Source: Lachnospiraceae bacterium
GTDB lineage: Bacteria > Bacillota > Clostridia > Lachnospirales > Lachnospiraceae
NCBI GenBank assembly: GCA_017551165.1
Contig: JAFZMO010000003.1
Coordinates: 1 to 52,779, forward strand
Direction: 5' to 3'
Length of the DNA: 52,779 nucleotides
Positions 43,158 through 52,779 of the stretch are shown piece by piece. Within the stretch, counting starts at the first letter, position 1, and each line of letters starts with the position of its first letter. A program made the translations under genes and the position numbers. The notes under the pieces were generated by a model. That model saw only the letters and a list, made by a program, of their open reading frames with translations, searched no databases and was not told where the DNA came from.

Positions 43158-44534
43158 ATGTATTCAAAACAGGTTTTGGAAGACAATTGGTCCAAGATTT
43201 TGGAACAGACTAAAATAGATTACGATATTTCCGCCGTCTGCTATCGCACCTGGCTGCTCCCTCTGAACGTCTATGACATTGAAGACAACATCTTAACGAT
43301 CGTCGCGGAGAACCCCATCAACATGAACAGTCTCAACTTCATCCGCGACAAATACAGCCAGTTCATCCGCACTTCGATCATAGAGATGCTCGGCAGCGAT
43401 TACGAGTTTGAGCTGAACTTCATTCTTCGTGCTCAGGTTTCCCGCATTGAGGAGGAGCGCAAGAAGCAACAGACCCGCCCCGATTCGAATCTGCTGCACG
43501 GCAATCAACTGAATCAATACACGTTTGACAACTTTATCGTCGGTGACAACAACAATTTTGCGCACGCTGCCGCTCTTGCGGTTGCCGAGCAGCCCGGTGA
43601 GGTTTACAACCCGTTGTTCATCTACGGCGGTTCCGGTCTCGGAAAGACGCACCTGATGTACGCGATTGCCAATTACATTTTGCAAAATAAGCCGTACCTC
43701 AAGGTTTTGTATGTGACATGCGAGACATTTACGAACGACCTCATCCGCTCGATCCGTTCCGGCGGTTCCGCAACTGAGACATTCCGCGAGAAATACCGCA
43801 CGAACGACATTCTTCTCATCGACGACATTCAGTTCATCGAGGGCAAGGAGTCGATGCAGGAGGAGTTCTTCCACACATTTAACGAGATGAGGGACAACGG
43901 CCGCCAGGTCGTGATCTCGTCCGATAAGAACCCGAAGGACCTCAAGATCCTCGACGAGCGCCTCCGCTCCCGCTTCGAGTGGGGCCTGACCGTGGACGTA
44001 CAGCCGCCGTCGTACGAGACGCGCGTTGCCATCCTCCGCGAGAAGAACAAGAACAACACCATTCCGGTGTACGATGATGTTCTTGAGTATATTGCGCAAA
44101 ATATTAACTCCAACATTCGTAATCTGGAGGGCGCTCTCACACAGGTCGTCTCGATGAGCCGCCTGCAGCGCAAGCCGATCAACCTTGAGCTCGCTCAGGA
44201 AGCGTTGAAGGATAAGATCTCTCCGAACGCGAAGAAGACGATCACTCCGGATCTGATCCTGAATGTCGTCGCGGAGCACTACGAGATCACGTCCGAGCAG
44301 ATCCGCTCCAAGATCAAGAGCCGCGGTATCGCTTACCCCCGCCAGATCGCAATGTTTTTGTGCCGCGAACTGACGTCGCTCTCGTTCGACGAGATCGGTA
44401 ATCTCATCGGAAACCGCGATCATTCGACGGTTCACTACGCATATAATAAGGTAACGGAGGACATGCGTAAGGATCCTTCCATCGCCAATGTCATCGACGT
44501 TCTGAAGAAGAAGCTGAATCCTTCCGACGACTAA
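43158..44534 (+). CDS. dnaA: Chromosomal replication initiator DnaA
   Basis: DnaA binds TTATCCACA boxes and unwinds oriC. The 458-residue protein starts MYSKQVLEDNWSKILEQTKI after CTGGAGG. Domain I is at about 1-85. Domain III has Walker A GGSGLGKTH near 157-165, Walker B LLIDDIQF near 219, and sensor-II region arginines. Domain IV ends with the DnaA signature IGNRDHSTVHYAYNKV, which reads box DNA. A longer open frame begins upstream but lacks the Shine-Dalgarno. The gene is followed by oriC and dnaN, as in most Firmicutes. Confidence 0.98.
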   Translation: MYSKQVLEDNWSKILEQTKIDYDISAVCYRTWLLPLNVYDIEDNILTIVAENPINMNSLNFIRDKYSQFIRTSIIEMLGSDYEFELNFILRAQVSRIEEERKKQQTRPDSNLLHGNQLNQYTFDNFIVGDNNNFAHAAALAVAEQPGEVYNPLFIYGGSGLGKTHLMYAIANYILQNKPYLKVLYVTCETFTNDLIRSIRSGGSATETFREKYRTNDILLIDDIQFIEGKESMQEEFFHTFNEMRDNGRQVVISSDKNPKDLKILDERLRSRFEWGLTVDVQPPSYETRVAILREKNKNNTIPVYDDVLEYIAQNINSNIRNLEGALTQVVSMSRLQRKPINLELAQEALKDKISPNAKKTITPDLILNVVAEHYEITSEQIRSKIKSRGIAYPRQIAMFLCRELTSLSFDEIGNLIGNRDHSTVHYAYNKVTEDMRKDPSIANVIDVLKKKLNPSDD

Positions 44535-44927
44535 TTGTTCAGGCAATTTCGTGGATAACCGGTGAATTACTGTTGATAACATGTGAAGAAGTTGTGTTTT
44601 TCCTACATTTTTCGGTTGATAGGGTTTTGAATTGTACGTTTATAACCCAAGATTCCGTCGGATAGCGGTTTTTGAGTTTTGAAAGGTGAAATAAACATCA
44701 TTTTCCGAATGCTTCGTTTTATCCACAACCACCCACTCTTATCCACGTGTTAACGACACCCGGTTTTGGATTTGAATATCCTTGTTTTACTAAGGCTCGG
44801 ATGGCTTATGAACAAATCCACGCCCCCTACTACTAAGACTATTCATTTAAATATTTTATATTCATCATCATAAATGCCTTCGGCGTGGCTTAACGCAATC
44901 TCAACAAAAAGAAAGGAACTCTGCGGT
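44535..44927. other. oriC: Replication origin oriC
   Basis: Between dnaA and dnaN lie a perfect DnaA box TTATCCACA (44719-44727), a one-off box TTATCCACG (44739-44747), and reverse boxes at 44550-44558 (CGTGGATAA) and 44571-44579 (TGTTGATAA). A box-like AAATCCACG (44814-44822) is followed by a C run, then TACTACTAAGACTA (44828-44841) and an AT-rich stretch to about 44870. This order (box, GC cluster, DnaA-trio, AT-rich) matches the basal unwinding system described for Bacillus. Confidence 0.92.
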
Positions 44928-46034
44928 ATGGAAATTATCTGCAATCAGACACAATTGATCGGTGCTCTCAACACCGTTTTGAAAGCGGTCTCCTCGAAGA
45001 CCTCGTATCCCATTCTGGAATGTATCCTGATCGAGACGGAGGATGATTCGATCCGACTCACCGCGAACGACAACGATCTCTGCATCGAGACGAAAATCCC
45101 TGCTACGGTCAACCGTGTCGGTCGCATTGCGCTGAACGCGCGCATGTTTGCAGATCTGGTCCGCAAGCTTCCTCCGAACGATGTTGTCATCAGTACGGAC
45201 GACACGTACGCAACTTCCATCGTGTGCGGCAAGGCTCGTCTTGCGCTTCGTGGTCTCTCCGGCGAGGAGTTCCCGAAGCCTCTCACGTATGACAATTCCA
45301 ATCCGGTTGTCATCAGCCAGTTCACACTCAAGGAGATCATCCGCCAGACGATCTTCGCGATCTCGGTAAATGAGTCGTCCCGCGTGATGACCGGTGAGTA
45401 TTTTGAGATTGACGGCAATCATCTTCGCGTTACGGCGCTCGACGGTTTCCGTGTCAGTATCCGCAACGTTGAGCTTCGCGGCGTCTATGACAAGCACAAT
45501 GTGATTGTTCCCGGCAAGACGCTCGGTGAGATCGGCAAGATCCTCTCCGGCGAGATGGACAAGGATGTTCGCATCTGCTTCGACGACCGCAATATCATTT
45601 TCGAATTCGAGGACACGGTTGTTCACTCCCGTTTGATCGACGGCAAATACTTTGTCATTGACTCGATGATCAACGCAGAGTGCGACACGAAGGTTACGCT
45701 CAACAAGCGTGAGCTGATCGACTGTATCGACCGCGCGAGCCTGTTCGTCAAGGAGACCGACAAGAAGCCGGTGATCGTTGAGATTTTCGAAAACTATATT
45801 TCCATCAGCATCAATTCGCAGTACGGCGGTATGAACGAGGACATCACAGCAGAGCGCGAGGGTAACGACCTTCGCATCGGTTTCACGCCGAAGTTCCTGC
45901 TGGATATCCTTCGCGTGATCGACGACGACACGGTGACGTTGTATCTTCGCAATCCGAAGAATCCCTGCTTCATCCGTGCCAACGATGATTCGTACATCTA
46001 CATGCTGCTTCCGGTAAATATCGGTACGCATTGA
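44928..46034 (+). CDS. dnaN: DNA polymerase III beta sliding clamp
   Basis: DnaN is the ring clamp that tethers the replicative polymerase. The 368-residue protein starts MEIICNQTQLIGALNTVLKA. Three clamp folds span the length, with VSSKTSYPILECILIETEDD near the N-terminus and VTLYLRNPKNPCFIRANDDS at the C-terminal peptide-binding region; it closes YIYMLLPVNIG. The ATG at 44928 is chosen over an upstream frame because AAAGGA precedes it and homology begins there. It is 17 bases before yaaA. Confidence 0.97.
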   Translation: MEIICNQTQLIGALNTVLKAVSSKTSYPILECILIETEDDSIRLTANDNDLCIETKIPATVNRVGRIALNARMFADLVRKLPPNDVVISTDDTYATSIVCGKARLALRGLSGEEFPKPLTYDNSNPVVISQFTLKEIIRQTIFAISVNESSRVMTGEYFEIDGNHLRVTALDGFRVSIRNVELRGVYDKHNVIVPGKTLGEIGKILSGEMDKDVRICFDDRNIIFEFEDTVVHSRLIDGKYFVIDSMINAECDTKVTLNKRELIDCIDRASLFVKETDKKPVIVEIFENYISISINSQYGGMNEDITAEREGNDLRIGFTPKFLLDILRVIDDDTVTLYLRNPKNPCFIRANDDSYIYMLLPVNIGTH

Positions 46035-46050
46035 GAGGAAAGTGATCTTC

Positions 46051-46275
46051 ATGACAGAAATAACCATCAGAGATGAATTTATCAAGCTCGGCCAGGCGAT
46101 GAAGCTCGCCGGTGCCGTGGAGTCCGGCGCGGATGCGAAGGACGTTATCACGGACGGTAAGGTTAAGGTCAACGGGGAGGTTGACACGCGGCGCGGCCGC
46201 AAGTTGTACTCCGGTGACAAATTCGAATATCAGGGCAAGGAGTATTCGGTCGCTTCGCGACAGGATCGGAGTTAA
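46051..46275 (+). CDS. yaaA: S4-domain RNA-binding protein YaaA
   Basis: This 74-residue S4 protein (MTEITIRDEFIKLGQAMKLA) is the conserved small gene between dnaN and recF; in Bacillus its role relates to ribosome assembly. The S4 motif is AVESGADAKDVITDGKVKVN, then GEVDTRRGRKL. The ATG at 46051 follows AGAGGAA at 10 bases; an in-frame GTG three codons earlier is too near the SD. Its stop codon is directly followed by the recF ATG. Confidence 0.93.
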   Translation: MTEITIRDEFIKLGQAMKLAGAVESGADAKDVITDGKVKVNGEVDTRRGRKLYSGDKFEYQGKEYSVASRQDRS

Positions 46276-47382
46276 ATGCTGATTCGCAGGATACAACTGA
46301 AGAATTTCAGAAACTATGAGTCGCTGGCACTCTCATTTTCCGACGGAGTGAATTTCTTATACGGCGACAACGCACAGGGCAAGACCAACCTGCTCGAAGC
46401 GATCTTCCTGTCGGCGACCACGCGGACGTTTCGCGGATCCAAGGACAAGGAGCTGATCCGGTTCGGCAGTGAGGATTCCACCATCGGCACGAAGATCATC
46501 AGCAAGGGCACGCCTTACATTGTGCAGATGACGCTTCGCAAGAGCAAGCCGAAGTGTGTCACGGTCGATGAGATCCCGATCCACCGCAGTGCGGAGCTTA
46601 TGGGGCTTCTTCATGTGGTGGCATTTTGCCCGGATGATATGGCTATGATGAAGGCGGGTCCCTCGGAGCGGCGGCGTTTCCTCGATATGGAGCTCTGCCA
46701 GATGGATCCAATCTACTGCAGCAACCTGATCAATTACAACAAGGTTTTGCTGCAGCGCAACAATCTTTTGAAACAGATCGGAGCATCACCGTCCCTGCGG
46801 GACACGGTCAGCGTGTGGGATGACCAGCTGGTGCAATACGGCTCGGCGGTGATCCGGAGAAGACGGCAGTTCATCGAGGAACTGAAGCCGATCGTCAGCA
46901 AGAAGCATGCATACTTAAGCGGTGAGTGCGAGGAACTCTCCATCGAGTACGCGCCGAGCGTTACGGAGGACGCGTACTCGGAGAAGCTGCAGAGGGATTT
47001 TGAGCACGATCTCTTCGCCAAGGCGACGGGCACCGGCCCGCACCGCGACGACATGGAGGTCTCGGTTGACGGACGCAGCGTGCGTTTGTACGGCTCGCAG
47101 GGTCAGCAGCGGACGGCTGCTCTCTCACTCAAGCTTGCGGAGATCGAGATCGCGCGCGAACGCATGGGCGAGGCGCCGGTGTTGCTTCTCGATGATGTGC
47201 TCTCGGAGTTGGACCGCAAGCGGCAAATGCAATTACTCTCGGAGATCAACGGCCTGCAGACCGTCATCACCTGCACCGGTATGGAGGAGTTTGTACAGAT
47301 GCGCTCCCCCACCGATCGCGTGTACTACGTGACCAACGGCACGGTGGAATTGATGTCGGGCTCGGCCGATACAGAGGAATAA
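46276..47382 (+). CDS. recF: DNA repair ATPase RecF
   Basis: RecF helps load RecA at gaps with RecO and RecR. The 368-residue protein starts MLIRRIQLKNFRNYESLALS. Walker A GDNAQGKTNLLEA is near residues 35-47. The ABC signature region is YGSQGQQRTAALSLKLAE, and Walker B is PVLLLDDVLSELD. Length is normal. It is contiguous with yaaA (TAA-ATG) and 39 bases before gyrB. Confidence 0.97.
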   Translation: MLIRRIQLKNFRNYESLALSFSDGVNFLYGDNAQGKTNLLEAIFLSATTRTFRGSKDKELIRFGSEDSTIGTKIISKGTPYIVQMTLRKSKPKCVTVDEIPIHRSAELMGLLHVVAFCPDDMAMMKAGPSERRRFLDMELCQMDPIYCSNLINYNKVLLQRNNLLKQIGASPSLRDTVSVWDDQLVQYGSAVIRRRRQFIEELKPIVSKKHAYLSGECEELSIEYAPSVTEDAYSEKLQRDFEHDLFAKATGTGPHRDDMEVSVDGRSVRLYGSQGQQRTAALSLKLAEIEIARERMGEAPVLLLDDVLSELDRKRQMQLLSEINGLQTVITCTGMEEFVQMRSPTDRVYYVTNGTVELMSGSADTEE

Positions 47383-49344
<1,962 letters not shown>

Positions 49345-49507
49345 GGTAACTGTTCCGAACGACCTCGGAAGCGGGCCGCACGATGGGAAAGCGAGCTTTC
49401 CCAATCGGGTGGCACGAATTCCGAGAAGCGGACGGTAACGCAGTTGCCGCCCGCGCACATGAGCAAAAAAACGATTCCCCTGTAATTGTTCAATATCGTT
49501 TTTTTGC
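49345..49507. repeat. Nested inverted repeats between gyrB and gyrA
   Basis: The outer pair is GGTAACTG (49345-49352) and CAGTTGCC (49441-49448). Within it are CTCGG/CCGAG and the hairpin GGGAAAGC GA GCTTTCCC. A second perfect pair, GCAAAAAAACGAT (49463-49475) and ATCGTTTTTTTGC (49495-49507), has an A/T-rich stem and may act as a weak terminator. Two GCGAATGGTTC copies follow. Confidence 0.75.
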
Positions 49508-49587
49508 GAATGGTTCGGAACGATCGCAAGAGTACATTTTGCGAATGGTTCCGAAAGGCTTAGAAATAACAAAAACGAGGATATGAC

Positions 49588-52197
49588 ATGGACGATTTGA
49601 CTATCATGGATGAGCACATTTTCGATAAGGTCGATGACGTTGATCTGAAGAAAATGATGGAGAAATCCTTTGTGGAGTACGCGATGTCGGTTATCGCTTC
49701 GCGTGCCCTTCCCGATGTTCGCGACGGTTTGAAGCCGGTGCAGAGACGTATCCTGCACGCGATGAACGAGCTGAACAACGGTCCGGACAAGCCGCATCGT
49801 AAGTGCGCGCGTATCGTCGGTGATACGATGGGTAAATACCATCCGCACGGCGACAGTTCCATTTACGGCGCGTTGGTTTGCCTCGCGCAGGACTGGAACA
49901 CCCGCTACCCGCTCGTGGACGGTCACGGTAACTTCGGTTCCGTGGACGGCGACGGCGCGGCTGCCATGCGATACACCGAGGCGCGTCTCTCGAAGATTTC
50001 CGTGGAAATGCTCGCGGACATCAACAAGGACACCGTCGACATGCTGCCGAACTTCGACGACACCGAGAAGGAGCCGGCGGTTCTGCCCGCACGCTACCCG
50101 AACCTTCTGGTGAACGGTACGACCGGTATCGCCGTCGGTATGGCGACCAACATCCCGCCGCACAACCTCCGCGAGACGATCGACGCGGTTGTGCGCATCA
50201 TCGATAACAAGATCGAGGGCGAAGAGACGACGATCGAGGAACTCATGTCCATCATTAAGGGACCCGATTTTCCGACCGGAGCGCAGATCCTCGGAACGCG
50301 CGGCATTGAGGAGGCATATCGCACCGGCCGCGGCAAGATCCGCGTGCGTGCGGTCTCCACGATCGAGCCGATGGACAACGGCAAGCATCGCATCATCGTC
50401 ACCGAACTGCCCTATCTTGTCAATAAGGCCCGCCTGATTGAGAAGATCGCCGAGCTGCACAAGGACAAGAAGGTCGACGGCATCACGGATCTCCGCGATG
50501 AGTCCGACCAGAAGGGTATGCGCGTCGTGATCGAGCTCAAGAAGGAAGCCAATCCGACCGTTGTACTCAACCATCTCTACAAGCACACGCAGCTGCAGGA
50601 TACGTTCGGCGTGATCATGCTGGCTCTCGTGAACAACGAGCCGAAGGTGCTGAACCTTCTGCAAATGCTCAACTATTATCTCCTGCATCAGGAAGAAGTC
50701 GTCACCCGCCGCACCAAATACGACCTCAACAAGGCCGAGGAGCGCGAGCACATCATGGAGGCGCTTCTTAAGGCGCTCGACTTCATCGATGAGGTCATTC
50801 AGATCATCCGCTCTTCGAAGACGACGGCTGAGGCCAAGCAGCGGTTGATGGATCGCTTCGAGTTTGACGACGTTCAGGCACAGGCGATCGTGGATATGCG
50901 TCTCCGCCAGTTGACCGGCTTGGAGCGCAGCAAGCTGGAGGAGGAATTTGCCGCACTCGAGGCGCGCATCGCCGAGTACCGCAAGATCCTCTCCGACGAG
51001 AAGGAGCTTCTCTCCGTCATCAAGACCGAGATCATCGCGATCCGCGACCGTTACGGCGACGACCGCCGCACGTCGATCGGATTTGACGAGTCCGACTTCA
51101 ACGCGGAGGATCTCATCCCTGACGACGCTACCATCATCGCGATGTCCCGCAAGGGTTACATCAAGCGCATGAGCCCCGAGGCGTTCCGCACGCAGAACCG
51201 CGGCGGCAAGGGCATCAAGGGCATGCAGACCATCGAAGAGGATTTCATTGAGCGTCTTCTCATGACGACGAACCACCACAATCTCCTCTTCTTCACGAAC
51301 CTCGGGCGCGTATACCGCCTGAAGGCATACGAGATCCCGGAGGCATCGCGCACCGCGCGCGGCACGGCAGTGATCAACCTGATCCAGCTGATGCCGGGTG
51401 AGAGCGTGACGGCGATGATCCCTGTCCGCGACATGGGCGAGGACGGCTACCTGTTCATGGCGACGAAGCGAGGCATCATCAAGAAGACGAAGCTCGCGGC
51501 ATTTGCCAACATCCGTAAGGTCGGCATCATCGCGATCTCGCTCCGCGAGGACGACCAGCTGATCGACGTGAAGGTCACGAACGACACGACGGAGCTGATG
51601 CTGATCACCAAGCAGGGTGCGGCAGTCCGCTTCCGCGAGAGCGACGTCCGTGCGACCGGCCGCAACGGTATGGGCGTGTACGGTATGCGACTCGCCGAGG
51701 ATGACGACATCGTCTCGATGATCGACACCTCCGAGGCAGAGCACGTTCTCTTCATTTCGGAAAATGGTTACGGCAAGCGCACGGCTCCCGAGGAGTTTGC
51801 ACTGCACCACCGCGGCGGCAAGGGGATGCGCTGCTACAAGATCGTCGACAAGTCCGGTCCGCTCGTCGGAGCGCGCATGGTCGATGACACCGATGAGGTT
51901 ATCATGATCACGAACGAGGGAATCCTGATCCGGATCCCCGTAAGTTCGATCAGCATTCTCGGACGTTCGACATCCGGCGTCAAATGCATGAACATCGACG
52001 CCGAGAGCGATATCCGCGTTGCCAATTTTGCGAAGGTGTGCGAGACGGCGGCATACGAGATCCCCGGTCTGAGTGACGGAACCGAAGGCTTGGAGGAAGA
52101 CGCGGAGTCGGAGGACACCGCAGATACGGAAGGTTCGGCGGAGGTTGAAGGCGCTGCGGATGCGGCTGCTGAAGAGACGCCGGGCGAGACGGAGTAA
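49588..52197 (+). CDS. gyrA: DNA gyrase subunit A
   Basis: GyrA is the DNA-cleaving subunit. The 869-residue protein starts [20 protein letters not shown] after a weak AGGA. The catalytic Tyr is Y129 in [12 protein letters not shown]. The quinolone-resistance region reads [15 protein letters not shown]: Ser90 and Gly94 align with Ser83 and Asp87 of Escherichia, so the usual acidic residue is Gly. The C-terminal domain has the GyrA-box ENRGG-like [15 protein letters not shown] and further beta-pinwheel blades. An acidic tail of about 45 residues ([20 protein letters not shown]) ends it. A terminator follows. Confidence 0.98.
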   Translation: MDDLTIMDEHIFDKVDDVDLKKMMEKSFVEYAMSVIASRALPDVRDGLKPVQRRILHAMNELNNGPDKPHRKCARIVGDTMGKYHPHGDSSIYGALVCLAQDWNTRYPLVDGHGNFGSVDGDGAAAMRYTEARLSKISVEMLADINKDTVDMLPNFDDTEKEPAVLPARYPNLLVNGTTGIAVGMATNIPPHNLRETIDAVVRIIDNKIEGEETTIEELMSIIKGPDFPTGAQILGTRGIEEAYRTGRGKIRVRAVSTIEPMDNGKHRIIVTELPYLVNKARLIEKIAELHKDKKVDGITDLRDESDQKGMRVVIELKKEANPTVVLNHLYKHTQLQDTFGVIMLALVNNEPKVLNLLQMLNYYLLHQEEVVTRRTKYDLNKAEEREHIMEALLKALDFIDEVIQIIRSSKTTAEAKQRLMDRFEFDDVQAQAIVDMRLRQLTGLERSKLEEEFAALEARIAEYRKILSDEKELLSVIKTEIIAIRDRYGDDRRTSIGFDESDFNAEDLIPDDATIIAMSRKGYIKRMSPEAFRTQNRGGKGIKGMQTIEEDFIERLLMTTNHHNLLFFTNLGRVYRLKAYEIPEASRTARGTAVINLIQLMPGESVTAMIPVRDMGEDGYLFMATKRGIIKKTKLAAFANIRKVGIIAISLREDDQLIDVKVTNDTTELMLITKQGAAVRFRESDVRATGRNGMGVYGMRLAEDDDIVSMIDTSEAEHVLFISENGYGKRTAPEEFALHHRGGKGMRCYKIVDKSGPLVGARMVDDTDEVIMITNEGILIRIPVSSISILGRSTSGVKCMNIDAESDIRVANFAKVCETAAYEIPGLSDGTEGLEEDAESEDTADTEGSAEVEGAADAAAEETPGETE

Positions 52198-52261
52198 CGG
52201 AATAGCCGTGGACTCCCACTGATTCAGAGAAGTACCCTTGCGAAAATAGTACACAGTGATG

Positions 52262-52295
52262 AAGCTGTCAGCGGGTCCCCGCCGACAGCTTTTTC
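52262..52295 (+). terminator. Terminator after gyrA
   Basis: AAGCTGTC (52262-52269) and GACAGCTT (52284-52291) pair around an inner GCGGG/CCCGC stem, followed by TTTT. It lies 65 bases past the gyrA stop. Confidence 0.88.
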
Positions 52296-52355
52296 ACGTC
52301 TTCGGGAAGGATCGCCAAACCCGTTATATTTGCGGAAAATAGTTGAAATATAGGC

Positions 52356-52384
52356 TTGACAAAGAAAGAGCCCTTTGCTATATT
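52356..52384 (+). promoter_or_regulatory. Promoter of the tRNA-Ser transcript
   Basis: TTGACA (52356-52361) and TATATT (52379-52384) are 17 bases apart. Initiation near 52391 would be about 100 bases before tRNA-Ser. Confidence 0.9.
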
Positions 52385-52390
52385 TATTGA

Positions 52391-52489
52391 TGCACCACCT
52401 TTTCAGGAGGTGCGGAATTTCTGTATTGCGACGATGCATTACGCGAAGAAATTCGCAGCAAAACAGCATTTTTGACAGGGATTCAGCTC
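52391..52489 (+). ncRNA. Structured leader upstream of tRNA-Ser
   Basis: The roughly 100-base leader has a hairpin GCACCACCT/AGGAGGTGC (52392-52413) with one mismatch, and a GCGAA-GAAA-TTCGC hairpin (52443-52456) with a GNRA-type loop. It may simply be removed during tRNA maturation. No known family was recognised, and it does not match the signal recognition particle RNA. Confidence 0.4.
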
Positions 52490-52577
52490 GGAGAAATACT
52501 CAAGAGGCTGAAGAGGCGCCCCTGCTAAGTGTGTAGGTCGCTCACGCGGCGCGAGGGTTCAAATCCCTCTTTCTCCG
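52490..52577 (+). tRNA. tRNA-Ser(GCT)
   Basis: Acceptor GGAGAAA pairs with TTTCTCC, discriminator G. The loop CTGCTAA gives GCT (52524-52526) for AGC/AGU. A long variable arm (class II) with a GTCGC/GCGGC stem and T arm GTTCAAATC are present. The anticodon stem reads CGCCC against GTGTG, so positions 30 and 40 form a C-U mismatch. The gene is 88 bases without CCA. Confidence 0.93.
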
Positions 52578-52614
52578 CTCAAATTTTTCTTTTGAAAGAT
52601 TTGAAAAAAAGTTG

Positions 52615-52779
52615 TTGACAGACGCGGATGCTTGTGTTATTCTAATCAAGCTGTCGCGAAAGACAGCAACAGAACCTTGAAAACCGAACAGTGAAACAAC
52701 CTTGAAATTCGTTTTGAAGTTTCTGGCAACAGAAGCGAACTTTCACAATGTAAATTTCAGGATACAAAGGCTTTTTAAA
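52615..52779 (+). promoter_or_regulatory. Promoter and leader of an rRNA operon (partial)
   Basis: TTGACA (52615-52620) and TATTCT (52638-52643) are 17 bases apart. The leader has a GCTGTC/GACAGC hairpin (52650-52667) and GAACCTTGAAAAC (52672-52684), which resembles the conserved leader sequence found before 16S genes in Firmicutes. The 16S gene would start beyond the window. Confidence 0.75.

Noticed and set aside
52434..52475. Thirteen-codon frame in the tRNA-Ser leader
   Set aside because: The AGGAGG is 24 bases before the ATG, too far, and lies in a hairpin.
52391..52489. Signal recognition particle RNA or other known small RNA
   Set aside because: The conserved GGAAG-type apical loop and flanking bases of SRP RNA are absent.

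Overview
The window is the replication-origin region of a low-to-mid G+C (roughly mid-50s percent by eye) Firmicutes chromosome, most likely class Clostridia and probably Lachnospiraceae. The supports are the conserved block rpmH-rnpA-yidD-yidC-jag-mnmE-mnmG-rsmG-parA-parB-DUF4446 on one side of oriC and dnaA-dnaN-yaaA-recF-gyrB-gyrA on the other. Further supports are the tmk/holB/ricT/trmN6/rsmI-type cluster, a tryptophan T-box, a Gram-positive SOS box and tRNA genes without encoded CCA. oriC lies between dnaA and dnaN. Most genes left of it are on the minus strand and all genes right of it are on the plus strand, so most run with replication.

Layout. 1-1869: 5' part of a transketolase gene (minus). 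2123-7072: a 1649-residue secreted, membrane-anchored protein with FG-GAP-like, FN3-like, 'SAYELA' and collagen-like repeats. 7310-14347: the complete operon trpEG-DCFBA, read from a consensus promoter through a tryptophan T-box leader and interrupted by an AT-rich 416-base spacer. 14854-17688: a small HTH regulator, a family-2 glycosyltransferase and a WcaJ-like priming sugar transferase. 17793-22415: rsmI, trmN6, ricT, holB and a guanylate-kinase-like gene. 22583-27411: trmB, tRNA-Lys, a CDF metal exporter, a coiled-coil protein, a short-chain dehydrogenase and a small membrane protein. 27542-31593: sbcDC under a promoter whose spacer is a perfect LexA box. 31805-31878: tRNA-Arg(CCT). 32310-42393: the chromosome segregation, tRNA/rRNA modification, membrane insertion, RNase P and L34 block, with two perfect parS sites. 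42394-43157: a large quasi-palindrome and the dnaA promoter. 43158-52197: dnaA to gyrA. 52356-52779: tRNA-Ser(GCT) and the start of an rrn operon leader.

How the parts work together. DnaA, DnaN, gyrase, RecF, ParA/ParB with parS and oriC form the replication initiation and segregation module. YidC, YidD, RnpA, L34, Jag, MnmE, MnmG and RsmG serve membrane insertion and RNA processing. The trp operon senses uncharged tRNA-Trp. The sbcDC nuclease is probably induced by DNA damage.

The least explained structures are intergenic. Two homologous ~180-base nested palindromes (18662-18846 and 42496-42672) share a 20-base core and the same architecture but have different, internally self-complementary arms. 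Other quasi-palindromes lie at 16261-16355 and 49345-49448. The word AAAATG also recurs strikingly often across the whole window in all frames.
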